Source: Panagrolaimus kolymaensis
Taxonomy: Eukaryota; Nematoda; Chromadorea; Rhabditida; Panagrolaimidae
Length of the DNA stretch: 64,000 bases
NCBI GenBank assembly: GCA_028622995.1
Contig: JAJQJQ010000105.1
Span: 1-64,000 of the forward strand
Direction: 5' to 3'
Shown: in pieces, positions 36,376-47,333 of the stretch
Layout of the letters: the number at the start of each line of letters is the position of its first letter
Numbering within the stretch: the stretch's first letter is position 1
Made by a program: the position numbers and the translations under genes
The notes under the pieces: model-generated
Database searches by the model: none
The model's input: the letters and a program-made list of their open reading frames with translations, nothing else
Told to the model about the DNA's origin: nothing

Positions 36376-37801
36376 CCTTGATATTCTTGTTGTTTTTGCT
36401 TGATGGATTCAATGAAGAGAAAACTTTTGGTTGAGATGAATTGAAAGAAGAAGAGATGGAAAATATATAAGTGAAGCAAGTTGTTGGCTGGAATGAATTA
36501 AGTGAGAAATAAAAATAAAAATGAAAGAGACAAACTTTGATGAATGAATGAAGGAAGGTTGAGATTCAACGATGATCAAAAATCGAAGACCAAATTTATT
36601 GAAAGTTACATGGATGCGGGAAAGAGACCTTTCGCCAATATTGCCATATTTGTAATTATTTTTTTTTCTTCTGCGCAGCTAAAGCAACGTTTTTGTTTTT
36701 TGACAAAATTTTCGATGGATTCTAATGTTTGTTTTCAATATTGCTATTTCTGGCTGCAACTTGCTTTTCTTATTTACCTTATGACTATCACTAACATTTA
36801 GTATCTCCTCTACCACTAATTTTAACTCCTTTTTTTTGTTTCCAAAAAATTACTAATTATTATTCGTTTTGCGCGATGACATTTGTTTTTTGTAAAAATT
36901 ACAAAACTTTTAATGGATTCTCTAATATTTTAACATCGCTTTTTTGTTGTCATTCTTCTTATCAGCTTTCAAACAACATGTGATGATTTACACTAATACC
37001 ACCTCCAACAATTACAATTCATATATTTTTCTCGATATAAAAAAAACAATTATTTGATGATTGCACATTCTTCTTTTTTAGCGTGATTTACCAACCTAAC
37101 TTTCTATGAATGGATTTGTTTTGTCTATCACATTTTTTTTAAAACCAAATGTTTCCATGTCATTGATTTTCCGATATCTCCACACCACCAAATGAATATC
37201 CTTTTTTTCGTTTCTAACAAAAGCATCAATTATTTTTTCTTCTCTCTGCATTTTTTCCTTTTATGTTTATAAAAAAAATCTTTTTTTCACTTGTTTGTGT
37301 TTGCTTTGCTTTAGTTTCTTCACCCAGCAACAAAGCATTTGAAGAAGATGTATTGTTCAAACAACACACGTAATCGTTATTTTTATTATTTTCCAATGCT
37401 TGAAGATCAATAGAAACTCTTTCTTTTATTCGTTTAAAAAAAGCTAATTGGAACGAAGCATCATGAAATTTCATCAAACCTCTTCTCCATTTTTTTTTTG
37501 TTGCGCATCGCATCAAACTGGTTTTTTATCGCGAAACAAACAAAAAACTTGTCATTATAGAGTGAATTCATTTCAATTTTATTTTATATACATGTTCAAT
37601 ATCGGATTGTGTGTCACCTCTTATTTTACTTGTTTTTGTGTCTATTTGATTTGAGTTTTTCTTCTTCTTCTTCGTGGATCCATTTCAATCAATTTTTTCC
37701 CTTTCGTATTTTGTACGCTGCGTTGATGGATCATTGACCTTTACTTTAATACTTTTAGTTGTTAGAATTACTTTAAAGTCTTATTTTTTCGTTTTTAAGA
37801 T
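36376..37801. promoter_or_regulatory. Divergent intergenic region
   Basis: Between the propeller gene (minus) and the aftiphilin gene (plus), so it should carry both promoters. T-rich, with no recognisable gene; short ORFs are Phe-rich. Confidence 0.4.
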
Positions 37802-39539
37802 ATGACAGAAAGCGATGATGAAATATCTCCCCAAAGTGAAGCTATAGAAAAATGTGATAAGGCTATTAAAGAAGTCGGTCAAGAAGGTTCTGAGAATCAT
37901 AGAGAAGCAGCCGAGAAAGAAGAGAGAGAAAACCCAGAATCCAAAACTGAAGAGAATCCAGGATTCGATGATGATGATGACTTTGGCGATTTTGAAGAAG
38001 CCTCAGCCAGTGTCGAACCTTTCAAAGAACCAGAAGACCCATTTCCAGAAACTCCAACAAAAGCAGCAGATTTTGGGTTTGCAAAGTTTGCTGAATCGCC
38101 TAGATTAACCCCACAAACTTCATTTGAAGGAACTGTATGGTTTTGGAATATAATAATTTTTCCAACTTATGCATTAAGTTTTAGACTGTAAATATACCAT
38201 CGCTGAATGAACTATTGAATGATGAAGCATTTTGGGATTTCGAAGATTCCGCTGCAACATCGATGGTTGAAAGCGAAATTGAAGCAGTTGAATATTTTAC
38301 TCCCTTTGATGATGGACAATATTCTGATGATATCGTGTTGCCAAAAGTGTATTTAGAGTATGTCACTCACTACCTATCAACCATCTCCTTTATCCATATA
38401 TCCCATTTTTAGGTCACTAAAAATTTGGTCAGAAATATGTTTCGTTGAAGATACACCAGCATTGAAATTTCAATGGTCTAAATCCAAACTTTATGAAGGA
38501 ATGTTAGCTGCATTAAATATGAACAGTGCAAAAGCAACTCCACGTGAAACGGTATCATTCCAAGTGATGGTTCCAACTTCACCATTGCCCCTTCAACTTG
38601 ATTTACCTGAATCAAGATTTAAACCATCGTAAGTTTTACCATAACTTATCTAAAGGCTATTTTTTTTTTGTTTATTTTTGCACCATTATTTTTGCCTCAA
38701 TATTCAAATCCAATGCTTAAGCTGATTTCAGCGATGACAATAATATATCGCAGCAAAAATTTGCAACAACAACTTCCATGGCGCCAACAACAGCAGCAGC
38801 CAAACCCACTAATGAGCAACAGTTGCCATCATCCTCCTCAACTGCGTTAGATTCACTTTCAGTTGAACCAGTTAATTTTGATTGGCATTCATCGGGTCTT
38901 TCTAATCCTCTAACTGGTGCTTGTGAGCTTTTTTTTAAAACTTTTTTGTTATTACTTGCTTTTTGAAGAAGCAATTGAAAAGTTGGAAGGTTGCAAAGCT
39001 GCTTGGACATGCAAAGGCTTTGTATTTTTGATAGGTATTAATTCAAAGCTTATTCTGAGCATAAAAATAGTAACAAAAACAATATGTCATCAATCTTCCA
39101 TTACATACAATCGTTTCTTTAAAAGCTTCTTGCACTCGTTTAAACCATTTTTACTAATCTCCATTCTTTCTCCTTTTCAGCCATATCTGATCTTTCTGCT
39201 ATACTAGATTGCAATTATGAAACGAAAAATGATAATAATAGTGATTTATTAGAAAAAGAATTAGAACGTCTTGGGTTAGGCCGATCTTCAACAACGCTAG
39301 AAACCCAAGAACTTACATTTGGCAATAATACGTAAGTTTTATTTGATTCATTGTTTCCAAACTAAAGCTTTCATTTTTTTAGGTTAAATTTGGATGATCT
39401 TCTTCGACCACAAACGGGTAATAAAAATGGAAACAAAGTTGTTGCTGAATTATCTGCTGATGCTAAAGCTCTTCTGAATGCTTTACCAAATTACAATTTT
39501 ATGTTATCAAAGATGCTCATGTTTCCTGTAAATAAGTAA
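37802..39539 (+). CDS. AFTPH: Aftiphilin-like clathrin/AP-1 accessory protein (six exons)
   Basis: Exons 37802-38134, 38185-38357, 38413-38628, 38732-38922, 39181-39331 and 39383-39539 give 406 aa. The acidic N-terminus contains DDDDFGDFEEA, a ligand type for the AP-1 gamma-ear/GGA domain. A conserved block reads LKIWSEICFVEDTPALKFQW, as in the aftiphilin clathrin-binding region, with VNFDWHSSGLSNPL and a C-terminal LLNALPNYNFMLSKMLMFP that matches the aftiphilin end. Aftiphilin links clathrin and AP-1 at the trans-Golgi/endosome. It is shorter than the vertebrate protein, mostly in the disordered part. With EHD in the same window this is a second endosomal-traffic gene, but they are not adjacent. 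Confidence 0.88.
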
Positions 39540-39773
39540 CACATATCAATATCATTGTTTATTTTTTGCCTTTTGTATGTGTATGTATTTTTTTTGTTGT
39601 TTGTTTGTTGTAATAAGTAACTGTGATAAATTTGTAATTTTCATAAACTTTGGTGTAAAATTGAAATGCAAGCAATTTTAGGTTAAAAAGTTAATCAAGC
39701 TAACGTGGAAAACATTGACAAAAATATTAGAATTCATAAAAGCAATTAAACCAATCCAAAAAAGAGTAAAGAC
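39540..39773. other. 3' flank of aftiphilin and left target site
   Basis: Holds the aftiphilin 3' UTR and ends with the GTAAAGAC copy (39766-39773) flanking the hAT-type element. Confidence 0.5.
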
Positions 39774-39992
39774 CAGTGTTACACGCCTCCGCCTCCGGAG
39801 GCGCCTCCTTCGCCTCCGGAGGCGCCTCCACCTCCGGAGGCGGAGGCGGAGGTGGAGGCGATGTTTCAAAAAACTAACGTATTTTTATCGCCTCCGCGCC
39901 TCCGGAGGAGCCTCCGACGCCTCCGGAGGTGCCTCCGCCTCCGGAGGTGGAGGCGGAGGCGGAGGCGATAAACCAAAAAATATGTAACACTG
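39774..39992. mobile_element. Non-autonomous hAT-type element (219 bp) with GC-rich core
   Basis: The inverted ends CAGTGTTACA / TGTAACACTG are flanked by a perfect 8-bp target-site duplication GTAAAGAC (39766-39773 and 39993-40000). An 8-bp duplication and CAGTG ends are the mark of hAT transposons. The core is made of GCCTCC/GGAGGC hexamers, including GCCTCCGGAGGC palindromes, in strong contrast to the AT-rich surroundings. It has no coding capacity; the Arg-rich ORFs predicted on both strands are translation of the repeat. Confidence 0.88.
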
Positions 39993-40109
39993 GTAAAGAC
40001 ACATATCAAAAAATCAATTTATTTCCATTCCTATTATACATACATACATATTAAAAATGATTACATAATACTAAAATTCTAATCTAATCAATAGACACAC
40101 AGTAATTAT

Positions 40110-42830
40110 TTAGCTTCTTTTGGATTCATCTTTGCTGGATTTCTTTTTACTTTTGGTTGATGATCCTTCTTTTTCTGATTCTTTTTCACCATTTTTAGCA
40201 CCAAGACCACCTTTTGATTTGATTTTAGAAGATTCAGAATTTTTGGATGAAGCTTCACCAACTCTGAAAAAGTCACATCGTTAATCAAAAAATCAAGAAA
40301 ACAGTGAGTTTGAAGCAAAAAGCATCATAATTATCCAAAGAAAAGATACAAAGTAGCCATAAAATTCGATGAATCCAAATTAACTTACACGGATTTAGAC
40401 TTTTTACGAACACGAGAACGTTTTTTCTTCCTAAAAACAACAAAATGAAAGAAAAATACAAAACAATAAAACTTCTTACTTTGACTTTGAATCACTTGTA
40501 TTTGATGGTGGTGCAGGAGAAGAAGAAACAACATCAACAGGTGGAGCAATCTTTGAAGTATCAACTGATTTCTTTGATTGAGATTTCGTTGAAGCAACAG
40601 TTGAATCAACATCAGCTACCTTTGATGATGGACCTTTTCTTGATGATGAAGCTTTCTTTTTTCGATGCTTATTTCGTTTCTTTTTTGATGATGAACTTCC
40701 ACTACCACCACTTTGAGGATCACGATTAGGCGAAGCTTTAGATGAAGATGAAAGAAGATGTTCTTTAGATGCTTGTTGAGTTGTGTGAGTTTGATTTTGA
40801 GTGACAGAAGATGGAAGTTGAGTAGCTTGAGTAGAAGATTCATTATGAGTTCCTTGAGTTGTAGCTATATGAAGAGATCGTCGTTCAACTTTTGGTCGCT
40901 TTTGAGATTGTTCATTAGAAGCATCTTGAGTTTTAGAAACTTGTTTGGTATGGGTTTGCTCCGTTTGAGTTCTGGTGGAAGAATTTGAAGGAAATATTGG
41001 CATAACTTCACCATTATCCATTGTCCCTGTTTTTGATTTCTTTTTTTTCTTCGTTGAATTTCCACCTTTGCTACTACTTTCGGAATCATTCTTCTGTTTT
41101 TTAGCACCAGATTTCTTCGTTCCAGAGGAATCATGCGTTTTTGAAAAGCTAACTTTGGTTTCTTGAATTTCTAATTCACCATGCTTTCTCTTTTTTCCAC
41201 CACCACTTTTTAAACTTGGATTTTCAGAAGATGCATTGATTTGACGACTTTTAGATGTTCCACTAGCTTGAGTTTTATCAGAAGTTTGTTGAGTGGAAAC
41301 ATGAACCTTTTTCTTCCTAAAATAATGAGACATTTGATTAATCATTTCAGACGCGGTGAAAAAGATAAGTAGCTTACTTTTTTGCAGCCGAATCTTTACG
41401 AGTTCTTGAACCACGTGAACCAAATGGACTATCAGATCTAAAAACAACACGTTTATAAGCAGCGATATATGTAGTTAAAAAAAGACAAATTTACTTGTTC
41501 GCTTCTTGAGTCTTTTCTGTTGATACGATCTTGTCAGCTTTACTCGTTTCCTTGACTTTTTGATGGATAGAACGTCGAAGATTACGAAGTTCATCATATT
41601 GATTATTCTTCCTAAAAGCTTTGTCATGATTAGTATTTTACTGAGTTGCATTAAAAGATTACGTTTTCTTCTTTTCAGACTTTTTACTACAGCTTGCATC
41701 AGGATCTTTGTTGGATGGTTCTTGGGTTTCACTTTCCATCACTTGAGTTTTACTAACAGTAAGTTCTTTGCTTGGTTTACGTTGAGAAGGTTTATCACGT
41801 TTGGAATCAGCTTTTTCTTTTGCAGATGTTCGAGTGGTAGTTGAAATCTTTGAATCCATACCAGGAATATGAGAAAGATTTGGTTTTCTAGAAGCTTTTG
41901 ATTGAGTTTTGATGGAGCCTAAAATGCAAATGGATGATTGATGAATAAGCTTCGTAATCAACAAAGATGTGTAAATATGTCTAGTAACAAACCTTTTCCT
42001 TTATCTTGTACTTTCTTTCCTTTTGATTTGGATGATCCATCTTTAACAACAGCTCGAACAACATCATCACCTGGCTGAAATGAATGATATGTTACCAAAG
42101 TAATTAAATAATGTACAACAGCAAGAAACATTATGAAGTTGAGAAAAACAAACATACATTTCCCATAGTTTTTGTCTTCGTCATTGCCTTAGTTTCGTAT
42201 GCATTGTTGTTAGCATCGTGGAGTACTTCTTTCTCACTTGCTTGAGTTCGGCTGAAAAATAAATTTTAGCAAATGATAGCAGTGTTAAATCAAGAACATA
42301 CTCAGCTTTAAGCTCTTCTTGCTTTGTTTGAGGCATTTCTTTAGATGGAGTAAGTTTAGCTTTAGATTTTTCAACCATTTTTTCACGACTTTTTTCTTTC
42401 TTTGCTTCTTTACCATGTTGAGAGCTTTCTAAAATGGCGAAACATAAGTATATATAGTTATTTGTTTATCAAAAAAGTTATTACCCTTCTTTTCTTCAAC
42501 TTTTTGAGCAGAAGTATTTGACGGTTCCATTTTCATTTCATTTCCTTTGAATCCACCAGCGTTTGGAATTTCAGAATCTTCAGCAGATTTGAAAGCAGCA
42601 GAATCAGATGGTTGTTGTTGTTCATGACCTTTAGGTTGTTGTTCAGATTTTCCAGCATTTGATGGAGGCACATAACCAGCTGTAGAGATATCACGAATCT
42701 TTCTTTCAGGGCGAGCTTTCTTATTTCGAGTTCCACATATTGTTAAAGCAAAGATCACGCAGACAAATAAACCCATAAACCATTTTGAAGATTCGAACAA
42801 AACTTGATAAAAACTTTCAAAAATATCCAT
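40110..42830 (-). CDS. Long disordered Lys/Ser-rich protein with N-terminal membrane anchor (about ten exons)
   Basis: The start at 42830 opens MDIFESFYQVLFESSKWFMG followed by a transmembrane helix (LFVCVIFALTICG). The rest, roughly 600 residues over many short exons, is low-complexity: Ser, Lys, Gln, Thr, with basic clusters such as KKKKKSKTG and a long Ser/Thr/Gln region in the 41.3-40.5 kb exon. It ends ...SSKDESKRS at 40110. First exons 42830-42485 and 42428-42302 join in phase, and the other joins (GTATGT, GTAATA, TTTTAG, TTTCAG) follow the same style. No globular domain was seen. It might be a membrane-tethered scaffold or a signal-anchor protein with a cytosolic or luminal tail. The exact exon borders of the middle part are approximate. 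Confidence 0.7.
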
Positions 42831-42998
42831 TTTCTTGAAACACGTTTCGAGTCAAAATCAAGCAAACACAATGATTTTCGAATGATGATCATTATCATCG
42901 TCAACAAAAAATATTTTTATGCAAATTTTGGAAGTTGCATGCTTTGTGAATGTGGAAGAAACAAAATCGAAGTAAGAAAATGACGAAAGTTTTTGGAA
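42831..42998. promoter_or_regulatory. Short divergent spacer
   Basis: Separates the disordered membrane protein (minus) from the possible first exon of the NADH dehydrogenase (plus). No motif assigned. Confidence 0.3.
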
Positions 42999-43126
42999 AT
43001 GGATGAAAAAAAGAGAAGAAAAAGGCGGGATTCGTTTGGAGAGATAGAAATGGAAGCGAAGGTTTTTAAAAATGGGAGAGAAAAATTACATTTTGTCCGC
43101 AAAGATCTGGAAGTAATTCTAAAGAT
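42999..43126 (+). other. Possible upstream coding exon of the NADH dehydrogenase gene
   Basis: An ATG at 42999 opens 42 codons (MDEKKRRKRRDSFGEIEM... ending DLEVILK) and runs to a GTATGT donor in phase 2. A TTTTTGAAG acceptor at 43384 would join it in frame to the next exon, just before its MKKLVILG. The peptide is Lys/Arg-rich but is not a classical mitochondrial presequence. It may instead be an unrelated short ORF. Confidence 0.35.
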
Positions 43127-43385
43127 GTATGTAACATGAAATCAGAAGTTAATATATTTCTACTGCTTATTCTTTTAACTTTATTTACAGCTATGAAGCA
43201 TTCACCATATACACCTAAAGTCCATTATCATGGCTAAATGTTCTTTTATGAAAATGCATTTTTATTATGTCAAAAAATTGTTTTTCCCATTCAAATCATA
43301 TTTATTTCTTGCATCATCTTTTAATAACAAAAAATTAACCATACCTAAACTTATATCTCTTTTAATTTATTTCTGTTTTTGAAGT

Positions 43386-44985
43386 ATGAAAAAATTAGTT
43401 ATTCTTGGAAGTGGATGGGGCAGCTATAGTGTATTACGAAATGTAAATCGTAAATTTTATAAAGTTATTGTTATAAGTCCTAGAAATCATTTCTTATTTA
43501 CTCCTTTGCTCACGAGTACCACAGTTGGAACATTGGAATTCAGGTAAAGCTTTCCTTCGTTTTATGATTACTTATTGTTTTGAAGATCCATAACCGAACC
43601 CGTAAGAAATGTTGGGTTTCGTGATCCACATGATTTTCATTTTGCTGAAGCAATTAAATGTGATTTTGCTAATCAAATTATTAAATGTAAAAATACCCTT
43701 GATAGTTCCATAGTTTCTGAAATTGAATATGATAAACTCGTAATTGGTGTTGGAGCATTACCAAATACTTTTAATGTTCCAGGTGTTCGTGAACATGCAT
43801 ATTTTTTAAAGGTTTGTTCTTCCATCAAGTTTGGACGATATATTAAAAATTATTTACTTATTATTATAGGAAATTGTGGATGCTCGAAAAATTCGTGAAA
43901 GAATTTTACGCAATATTGAACTCGTTCTTGAACCCCAACAATCTCGAGATGAAATAAATCGTTTGCCTCATACGGTTATAGTTGGAGGTGGACCAACTGG
44001 GGTTGAATTTGGTGCAGAATTATATGATTTTATTCGACAGGTTTTTTTATTGTCAGTAAAATATAATATAAATTTTGCTTTTAGGATATTTCCAGACTTT
44101 ATAGAGAAGATAAAAATGTTAGAGTTTCATTGATTGAATCACAAAAAATTCTTGGAGCTTTTGATGCTCGTTTACAAGCATACGCGGAGAAGAAATTTCG
44201 TGAACGAAAGAATTTTAATTTAGTTCATGATTCCGTTTCGGAAGTAACTGAAAATGGTGTAAAATTAAAGGATGGAACCTTTTTACCCGCTGGTTTGGTA
44301 GTTTGGAGCACAGGTTTAGCACCAAGAGATTTCACTAAAAATTTGGATGTCCTAAAAACTAAACAAGGCCAAGTTAGTTCTCTTCTTTTTTTAGAGTTAG
44401 ACTTTTCTAAAATATGGTTTTCAGATTGTTACAAACGATTATCTCCAAATTATTTCTGATACAACTCAAAATAGTTATGCGATTGGAGATTGCTGTAATA
44501 TTCAAGATAATCCTCTTCCATGCACAGCTCAGGTAAAATATTTCTTTTCACCTATGATTAATTGCTTGCTGCTAAATCTGCAACCTTACTGTATGCCTAG
44601 AAGAAGGCGTTGACAGAAAAAATGCCTTTTGTTTCAAAAAAATAATAAAACAAATTTGATTTTTAAAGCCTATCTTTTAACTCCATATTTTTTTTAGGTT
44701 GCTGAAAGACAAGGAAGATTTTTAGCAAATTTTTTAAATCAAACAGCTAAAGATAGTGGAAATATTCCTAAACCATTTGAATTTAAATCCATGGGAATGT
44801 TAGCATATATTGGTGATTATCAAGCCCTCTCAGATTTACCTGAATTTAAATTAAAAGGAATTACCAGTTGGTTGCTATGGCGTTCAGCATATTTAACTCG
44901 ATTAGGTAGTTGGAGATTACGATTTCAAGTTCCATTTGATTGGTTAAAAGCGTTATTATTTGGAAGAGATACCACTCAATTTTAG
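43386..44985 (+). CDS. Type II (rotenone-insensitive) NADH dehydrogenase, NDH-2 (six exons)
   Basis: Exons 43386-43543, 43586-43811, 43870-44040, 44085-44372, 44425-44532 and 44698-44985 give 412 aa. Two dinucleotide-binding motifs are visible: VILGSGWGS (FAD) and [16 protein letters not shown] (NADH). Also present are [26 protein letters not shown] and the membrane-binding C-terminus [20 protein letters not shown]...FGRD. This is the alternative NADH:quinone oxidoreductase of fungi, plants and bacteria: a single polypeptide that passes electrons to ubiquinone without proton pumping. Animals of several phyla have it, but model nematodes, insects and vertebrates do not. The main start lacks an obvious presequence; an upstream exon may supply more N-terminus. 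Six spliced introns show it is an animal nuclear gene, not contamination. Confidence 0.9.
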
Positions 44986-45517
44986 AGAAATAAAATAACT
45001 TTTAGGTTTAAAGAAAAAATGTTTTTTTTAGTTTTTTTTGAGTATTATTTGTTTTAGTTTTTTTTGTTTTGTTTTTTGATAGGAAAAATAAATTATTTTA
45101 TTTGATGGAATTTGGATCACAAAAAGCTCGAATATGGACTAAAATAAAATAAATGCGTTTTGAAGGTTTATTAAAACATTTTAAAGCCTTTGAAACTCCA
45201 TTTTTTGCTTGGAAGAAAACTCTTAAGAACTATTTTTTTTTAAAAACCTTTAAGAGTTTATAAAATAGTCAATTTTTTCTGCTTTTAAATGTTTTGTTGA
45301 AGCAAGAATATTTTGAACTTTTCCATCCAAATAAAACTCCAATCTTTGTTCAGTTGTTTGATTTTTTTTGTACAACCAAAAAAATAATGTTACACAAGAA
45401 GATTAATAAACACAAGTCAGTTATTTATTTATTGTACACATACAAAGTTAAACATATACATACATACAATACAAATAAAGAAGAAATCCAGTGAGAGAGA
45501 GAGAAGAAAGACATTGT
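44986..45517. other. Convergent 3' region
   Basis: 3' flanks of NDH-2 and of the small Cys-rich gene. Holds a short GA run (about 45,493-45,505). No gene seen. Confidence 0.45.
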
Positions 45518-46087
45518 TTACCAAATTTGACCAACCAACAAGCCGATGAGAATCATTCCAGCAATCTTCTCAAATTTTGAATCAAAAGTTGCACTAGTAG
45601 TTGTAGTAAGTTCAATGGGTGGACCATTTGGATCACAATCTTTCATATCAAGTGAGATACCCTAAAAACGACAATATAGTAATAAGAAATAATTTAATAA
45701 GCTTTTGAAAGATTGTTATTGACTATGTAAAAGAAAATCATTAAAAAAAATTACATTATCTCCATATTGGGCAAGGACATCACCTTCTTTGCAAACCCAT
45801 TTAACAGTATCTTTGCATCCAGATTCTTCATAAAGTACTCCATCTTTGTAACAGCTTCGCTTATCACATTTATCATCACAGGATGTGTCATAGCCGCCAT
45901 TTATTTCACCTAAAAAATAATAAAATTAGTGTTTTAAAAAATACAAAAATGTTTAAAAAATCATACCTTTGAGAGGTTGCTTTAATGTTGTACATGTTTT
46001 CTGTTTCAAACATCCAAGACCAGCTTCAAGAGACGGAAGATGCAAAATGAGTGAAGCAACCAAAAGAACGACGATGAAGAGTTTCAT
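45518..46087 (-). CDS. Small secreted/GPI-anchored Cys-rich protein, 139 aa (three exons)
   Basis: Exons 46087-45967, 45909-45755 and 45661-45518. A signal peptide (LFIVVLLVASLILHL) is followed by a compact Cys-rich region with nine or so cysteines (CLKQKTC, CDDKCDKRSC, GCKDTVKWVC, KDCDPNG) and a C-terminal hydrophobic stretch (IAGMILIGLLVGQIW) after Thr/Ser, as in GPI-anchored surface proteins. I do not recognise the fold; a Ly6/uPAR-like or nematode-specific disulfide domain is possible. It is likely to sit at the cell surface. Splice joins are canonical and phases agree. Confidence 0.75.
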
Positions 46088-46522
46088 AATTTTTGATGAA
46101 CAGCAGCGACAAGCAGCAACGACGACGAAAATTGAATCAATAATGAAAGAAAATAGTGACAATCGTTTCCTTTTAAACTAAAATCAAGCATTATTCATTC
46201 ATTTTTTTCTTCATACAAATTTTTCCTTAATTTTTTTTATTGTTCATTCACTTTTGAAGTTGATAAATGACAAAAAAAAATATGCATGATTTTTTGTTTG
46301 AAAACAATATTTTTCTTAAAATTTTGACTATGAACGATCGCAATAAAAAGTACTGATTTTTTTGATGCATAATAATTTGAGAATTACAAATGTTAGTTTA
46401 TTGGTTATTTCCAAATTACACATTCATTAATTTATTTTTTATTATTTTTTGCTAAAATCAAACCAAAGCAAAACAAAAAACATGGGAAAAATAAATTTCA
46501 GTTTTTAATATTTTAATCCAAA
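46088..46522. other. Intergenic region
   Basis: Between the Cys-rich gene and the dioxygenase gene, both minus strand. AT-rich; no feature recognised. Confidence 0.45.
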
Positions 46523-47333
46523 TTATAAATTTTTTTTAGGAAGTTTTAATTCACCCATTAAAAAATTAGGTGAAATAATTTTAAGCCAATAAATTTTTCC
46601 TTTAATTGGATTTTGTTCATCACAATGAAAAAAGATGCATGGAACGCGTCGTTCATTCGAAAGTTGGTAACCAGGAATTAAAATATCAAAAAATGCTCCA
46701 ACATTTTCGATGGATTCAATTGAATGAATATTTCCTTTAGTTGCATTTAAATATGCAACTTCTGAGGAAGCTGAATCCAATAAATGAGTTCCTGAAAAAG
46801 ATATTATTTGGGTTTTTGGTTTTTTGAATTTTAAAGAAAAAAAGTCAAACCTTCAAATTTTGCTGGAATTTCCATTTTATTATTTTTATTGGATGATTTT
46901 CTTAACTTTTTTTCTTCTTCAAATCCAATAATGAAAATGAAGTAATTAATAATTTCCCAGTTAAAGCTTTAATAAATCCTTCCATTTTTGGATGACTATG
47001 TAATGGCAATTTATTTCCAGTTTGAGGTAAAACAAAAATTCCAGCTTCAAATTTTGAAATTTTTTCATAAATATTTCCCGCTAATACTTGAGCCGAAATT
47101 TGTGGCATTGTTTTAGGAAGATTAATTCCAAGCATTTTGGTATTAACTTTTGAAATAATTGAAACAAGTTTTTCTTTTCGAATATTATTATTTTCTTTTT
47201 CACATATTTCTGAAATTCTTCGAAGAATGGAAATTATTGTCTCTGGCTTTGGTGGATGAGGAAAAATTGATGGATTTAATATTAAATTTAAAATAATCAT
47301 TAAATAAATCAAAAATCGATATAATAGAGACAT
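46523..47333 (-). CDS. ADO: Cysteamine/N-terminal-Cys dioxygenase (PCO/ADO family), with one frame break
   Basis: Thiol dioxygenase of the cupin fold that oxidises cysteamine and N-terminal Cys residues and can serve as an oxygen sensor. Exon 1 (from 47333) gives a hydrophobic N-terminus, a helical segment and IFVLPQTGNKLPLHSHPKM, whose His-x-His binds iron, then GKLLITSFSLLD. The last exon (46791-46523) gives the third His in NIHSIESIENVGAFFDILIP and the C-terminal strands. Between them the frame slips by one at an A7 run (T7 at 46907-46913 on plus strand); eight As would read straight through to ...FEG before the donor at 46850. The family match on both sides is good, so this is an indel error or a real frameshift. 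The N-terminal hydrophobic segment is unusual for this cytosolic family. Confidence 0.8.

Noticed and set aside
39678..39987. Arg-rich ORFs on both strands
   Set aside because: They are translations of the GCCTCC/GGAGGC core of the hAT-type element, not proteins.
40445..41844. Plus-strand ORFs opposite the disordered protein
   Set aside because: They are antisense shadows of its low-complexity exons; the minus-strand frames connect through splice sites.
43136..43237. 33-aa ORF with a hydrophobic start (MKSEVNIFLLLILL...)
   Set aside because: Its hydrophobic part coincides with the T-rich end of a likely intron and it has no other support.
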